From Methanosarcinaceae archaeon (GTDB lineage: Archaea; Halobacteriota; Methanosarcinia; Methanosarcinales; Methanosarcinaceae): a DNA stretch of 64,000 nt. The stretch is taken from the NCBI GenBank assembly GCA_030611265.1, contig JAUWQD010000003.1, positions 1-64,000 on the forward strand, read 5' to 3'. Numbering within the stretch: position 1 is the stretch's first letter; each line of letters starts with the position of its first letter. The notes beneath the pieces are model-generated. The model did no database searches. It saw nothing but the letters and a program-made list of their open reading frames with translations, and was not told the DNA's origin. The position numbers and the translations under genes are program-made. Shown here in pieces: positions 61,475 to 64,000 of this stretch.

Positions 61475-61809
61475 TTGTGTAACCTCCTAATATTTCTAAG
61501 CAACTATGCAAGATTTACTTATTTTCCTTGTGCAGTTCTTGTATATATCCACATGCAAAATATTTAAAAGTTCACCCCATCATATTTCATGCATGCTCAA
61601 ATAATGTTATTGTAACTTAAATATAGAATACAGATTTATTTCTAGGAAAATGTAATATTTAACCTGCTATATAATCCAGCAATGTCTGTACACAAACGAC
61701 ACCTATTTTATATCATAAAATGCATTCAAAAGTAGTGCAAAAATCGCACTACAATCAAACTTAATACTCAATTTACTAATATCAATTAACCAACCAAGAG
61801 AGGTTTTTC
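61475..61809. other. Divergent intergenic region
   Basis: AT-rich with TATA-like words (TTTAAATATAG near 61617 and ATATAAAATAGG near 61707 read on the minus strand). No gene seen. CAACCAAGAGAGG before 61810 is the thyA ribosome site. Confidence 0.4.
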
Positions 61810-62463
61810 ATGACAGAAGATGCAGTAATTGGAAGGATAATAAAAGCCAGCACCATAAGTGATGCGTGGTATCGCGGGCTTAACACGATCTGGAACCATG
61901 GCAGCGTAATAACTGATGAGAGAGGGAGCCAGATACGTGAGTTCCTGAACTTGATGATCGTAATCGAAGATCCGTACACCGACAATATTCCAAAAGATAT
62001 CTCATGGAATGAAGAGCGTCTGGAAGAATATGCCAAACAGTTGGTAACTGGGGAGAACGTGCAGGATTTTGAATACACCTACGGGCAGCGTCTTCGCAAC
62101 TGGGATGACAAGGTTGACCAGATCGCTTATGTCATCGAAAAACTAAAAGACAGCAAAACAACCCGCCGCGCGACTGCGGTCACGTGGGTTCCAACAACCG
62201 ACACGGTTGTAGATGAAGTCCCGTGTATGATAATCGATGACTTCAAAATTCGTGAAGGGAAAGTACACCTGACTACACTGTTCAGGAGCCATGATTTCGC
62301 GGGAGCGTATCCTGCGAATCTTTATGGTTTGTCAAAACTGCTCGAATATGTCGCGGAAAAAGTCGGTGTGCCGGCTGGAAAGATAACAACCGTCAGCGTT
62401 TCTGCACACATCTATGACCACGACTGGGACAAGATCGAGGACATCATAAAAGGGGTTCAGTAA
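61810..62463 (+). CDS. thyA: Thymidylate synthase (archaeal ThyA type)
   Basis: 217 residues, the short archaeal/methanogen form. Catalytic Cys in DEVPCMIIDD near 138, and conserved TTLFRSHDFAGAYPANLYGLS near 155-175 for dUMP and folate/pterin binding. Converts dUMP to dTMP; methanogens use tetrahydromethanopterin/tetrahydrosarcinapterin C1 carriers (established for the family). Ends 3 bases before aroA, so both are likely one transcript. Confidence 0.93.
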   Translation: MTEDAVIGRIIKASTISDAWYRGLNTIWNHGSVITDERGSQIREFLNLMIVIEDPYTDNIPKDISWNEERLEEYAKQLVTGENVQDFEYTYGQRLRNWDDKVDQIAYVIEKLKDSKTTRRATAVTWVPTTDTVVDEVPCMIIDDFKIREGKVHLTTLFRSHDFAGAYPANLYGLSKLLEYVAEKVGVPAGKITTVSVSAHIYDHDWDKIEDIIKGVQ

Positions 62464-62466
62464 AAA

Positions 62467-63750
62467 ATGAAAGTCACAGTCAACAAATCAAAAATATTCG
62501 GTGAACTGTACGCGCCGCCATCGAAAAGTTACACCCACAGGGCAATAACAATAGCAGCCCTCTCACATGAATCAGTCATTCACAAACCCCTGCTCTCAGC
62601 AGATACCATAGCAACCATCCACGCATGCGAAATGTTTGGTGCATACATCGAAAGACATGACGACGATCTTATCATACATGGTGTAGATGGAAAACCCGGT
62701 GTACCGGATGATGTAATAGACGTTGCAAATTCAGGAACAACACTGCGTTTCATGACAGCCGTTTCCGCGCTTGCCGATGGCATAACAGTTCTCACAGGAG
62801 ATAGCTCCATAAGAGCAAGACCAAACGGACCATTGCTTGATGTACTGAACGATCTAGGGGTTGAATCATATTCAACACGCAACAACGCTTGCGCTCCAAT
62901 CGTTGTGCGTGGCGGTCTTAAGGGTGCGATCGTCCAGATTGACGGGTCGATAAGTTCACAGTTCATATCTGCACTTTTGATTGCCTGTCCTCTCACGAAT
63001 AACAGTACAACACTCTCCATAAAAGGAGAACTCAAATCAAAACCCTATGTCGATGTCACACTCGATATGATCGAAAAAGCTGGCGGGGAAATTCATGTTG
63101 AGAACACGAACAACATCAAATTCATAATTCCGGCAAACCAGAAATATAACCTCAAGGAGTACACCGTGCCAGGCGATTTCTCATCTGCATCGTACCTGCT
63201 CGCCGCTGCCGTAATGACCGGCTCGGATGTCATCGTCAAAAACCTGTTCCGATCGGAACAGGGAGACATTGCAATAATAGATATCCTCAGGCGCATGGGT
63301 GCGAACATTGAATGGGACGTTGAAAAAGGAATTGTCACAGTAAAGGGTGGTGAACTTCACGGAACAACAGTTGATGCAGGTGCAACACCTGACCTTGTCC
63401 CGACAGTAGCAGTCCTTGCAGCAGTGGCAGATGGCGTGACCGTTATCGAGAACGCGGAACATGTCCGGTACAAAGAAACCGACCGACTGCGCGCGATGGC
63501 AGTGGAACTGACAAAGATGGGAATTCAGGTTAAGGAAGAAACCGACAAACTAACCATCACAGGCGGGAATCTCGTTGGTGCTGAAGTAAACGGCTGGCAT
63601 GATCACAGGATCGTAATGGCGCTTACAATTGCCGGAATGGTAGCAGGCAACACAACAATCGATACCGCCGAATCCGTTTCAATATCCTATCCGGATTTCT
63701 TTGACAAAATGCGCTCGTTGGGCGCGGATGTTTCTACAATTGAAAAATAG
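62467..63750 (+). CDS. aroA: 3-phosphoshikimate 1-carboxyvinyltransferase (EPSP synthase)
   Basis: 427 residues, the sixth shikimate-pathway step, joining PEP to shikimate-3-phosphate. PSKSYTHRA near 18, NSGTTLRFM near 88, and RYKETDRLRAM near 335 are the key signatures. Two inside-out alpha/beta domains, full length. Starts 3 bases after thyA. ATG at 62467. Confidence 0.96.
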   Translation: MKVTVNKSKIFGELYAPPSKSYTHRAITIAALSHESVIHKPLLSADTIATIHACEMFGAYIERHDDDLIIHGVDGKPGVPDDVIDVANSGTTLRFMTAVSALADGITVLTGDSSIRARPNGPLLDVLNDLGVESYSTRNNACAPIVVRGGLKGAIVQIDGSISSQFISALLIACPLTNNSTTLSIKGELKSKPYVDVTLDMIEKAGGEIHVENTNNIKFIIPANQKYNLKEYTVPGDFSSASYLLAAAVMTGSDVIVKNLFRSEQGDIAIIDILRRMGANIEWDVEKGIVTVKGGELHGTTVDAGATPDLVPTVAVLAAVADGVTVIENAEHVRYKETDRLRAMAVELTKMGIQVKEETDKLTITGGNLVGAEVNGWHDHRIVMALTIAGMVAGNTTIDTAESVSISYPDFFDKMRSLGADVSTIEK

Positions 63751-63883
63751 GGGATATTCTCCTCATTTTTATTTTATTTTTACTGATAAATAGCCATGGC
63801 TAACAAAAATCCCTAAAACACCGCTTGAATATATTAGTCACACAGCCACAGCTACGCGTATCCGGTTTTATGGTAACATAATC

Positions 63884-63919
63884 AAAAAAAAGAAAAAAAG
63901 TAGGCGAAACGCCTACTTT
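63884..63919 (-). terminator. Hairpin-plus-T terminator
   Basis: AAAGTAGGCG-AAA-CGCCTACTTT (63897-63919), followed on the minus strand by a run of T broken by one C. Ends the cut gene at the window edge. Confidence 0.75.
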
Positions 63920-63930
63920 AAATTTTGTGT

Positions 63931-64000
63931 TTATTTTGCTGGGATGATAAGTGATCTCTCACCAGCTGGCACGAACTCTCTTATTGCACCTCTACCGAAC
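63931..64000 (-). CDS. 3' end of an unidentified gene (partial)
   Basis: 22 complete codons, ending REFVPAGERSLIIPAK then TAA at 63931-63933. Continues beyond the window. A strong terminator directly downstream supports it as real. Too short to name. Confidence 0.5.
   Translation of the reverse strand, partial: FGRGAIREFVPAGERSLIIPAK

Overview
The window reads as a chromosome segment of an archaeon related to the Methanosarcinales, most likely an anaerobic methane- or alkane-oxidising lineage (ANME-2-like). Evidence for Archaea: TATA/BRE promoters, a proteasome-activating ATPase (PAN), archaeal-type thymidylate synthase, a tRNA-Glu without encoded CCA, DUF134, and a group-II-like F420-dependent sulfite reductase. 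The ANME-like placement is an inference. It rests mainly on a roughly 3,130-residue multiheme cytochrome that carries S-layer-type domains, encoded beside a CcmF-type heme lyase. || Layout. 1-0.34 kb: end of a toxin-antitoxin pair. 0.34-1.4 kb: gene-poor, full of small palindromes and repeats. 1.4-5.1 kb: one very AT-rich NACHT-HEAT NTPase, a defence candidate. 5.4-11.5 kb: purB, uvrA, hicBA and a decayed TatD gene. 12.1-25.2 kb: an extracellular electron-transfer locus on the minus strand (pentaheme cytochrome, giant 45-heme cytochrome, CcmF). 25.7-41.4 kb: a 15.7 kb integrated element in tRNA-Glu(CTC), with a 25-bp att repeat and matching 14-bp inverted arm sites. 41.4-47.3 kb: tRNA-Glu, PAN, a Pro/Gln-rich winged-helix protein, uvrB and an orphan ABC ATPase. 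48.0-57.8 kb: a redox/metal-cofactor cluster (MBL hydrolase, DUF1847, two MinD-ferredoxin ATPases, CDF transporter, sulfite reductase, two NifX-like proteins, DUF134, zinc ribbon, Mrp ATPase, DUF169). 57.9-64 kb: nrdD, a MITE-like repeat, a duplicated DUF488 gene, a tRNA-like remnant, thyA, aroA and a cut gene. || The integrated element is the most novel part. Its left half (25.7-33.2 kb) is a dense plus-strand run of about twenty tiny genes, many joined by ATGA overlaps. It starts with zinc-binding and winged-helix proteins and a tyrosine recombinase. It continues with small membrane proteins, a candidate 262-aa capsid protein, a YvrJ/holin-like peptide and a tail-fibre-like protein. I found no packaging ATPase, terminase or polymerase. 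Its right half (33.2-41.4 kb) holds paralogues of the left-half regulatory and membrane genes, two more tyrosine recombinases, repeat arrays and an AbrB-serine recombinase cassette. A decayed copy of that cassette sits at 33.05-33.4 kb. The whole looks like two related elements stacked at one site, one complete and one partly eroded. || In the cytochrome locus the pentaheme protein is predicted to be membrane-anchored facing outward. The giant cytochrome combines a beta-helix, about 45 hemes, S-layer domains and a C-terminal anchor and could carry electrons through the cell envelope. CcmF would attach the hemes. In the redox cluster the sulfite reductase is transcribed with a NifX-like protein from a promoter shared, in mirror image, with the DUF134-zinc ribbon-Mrp-NifX operon. 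This suggests common regulation of sulfite reduction and Fe-S or metal-cofactor handling.
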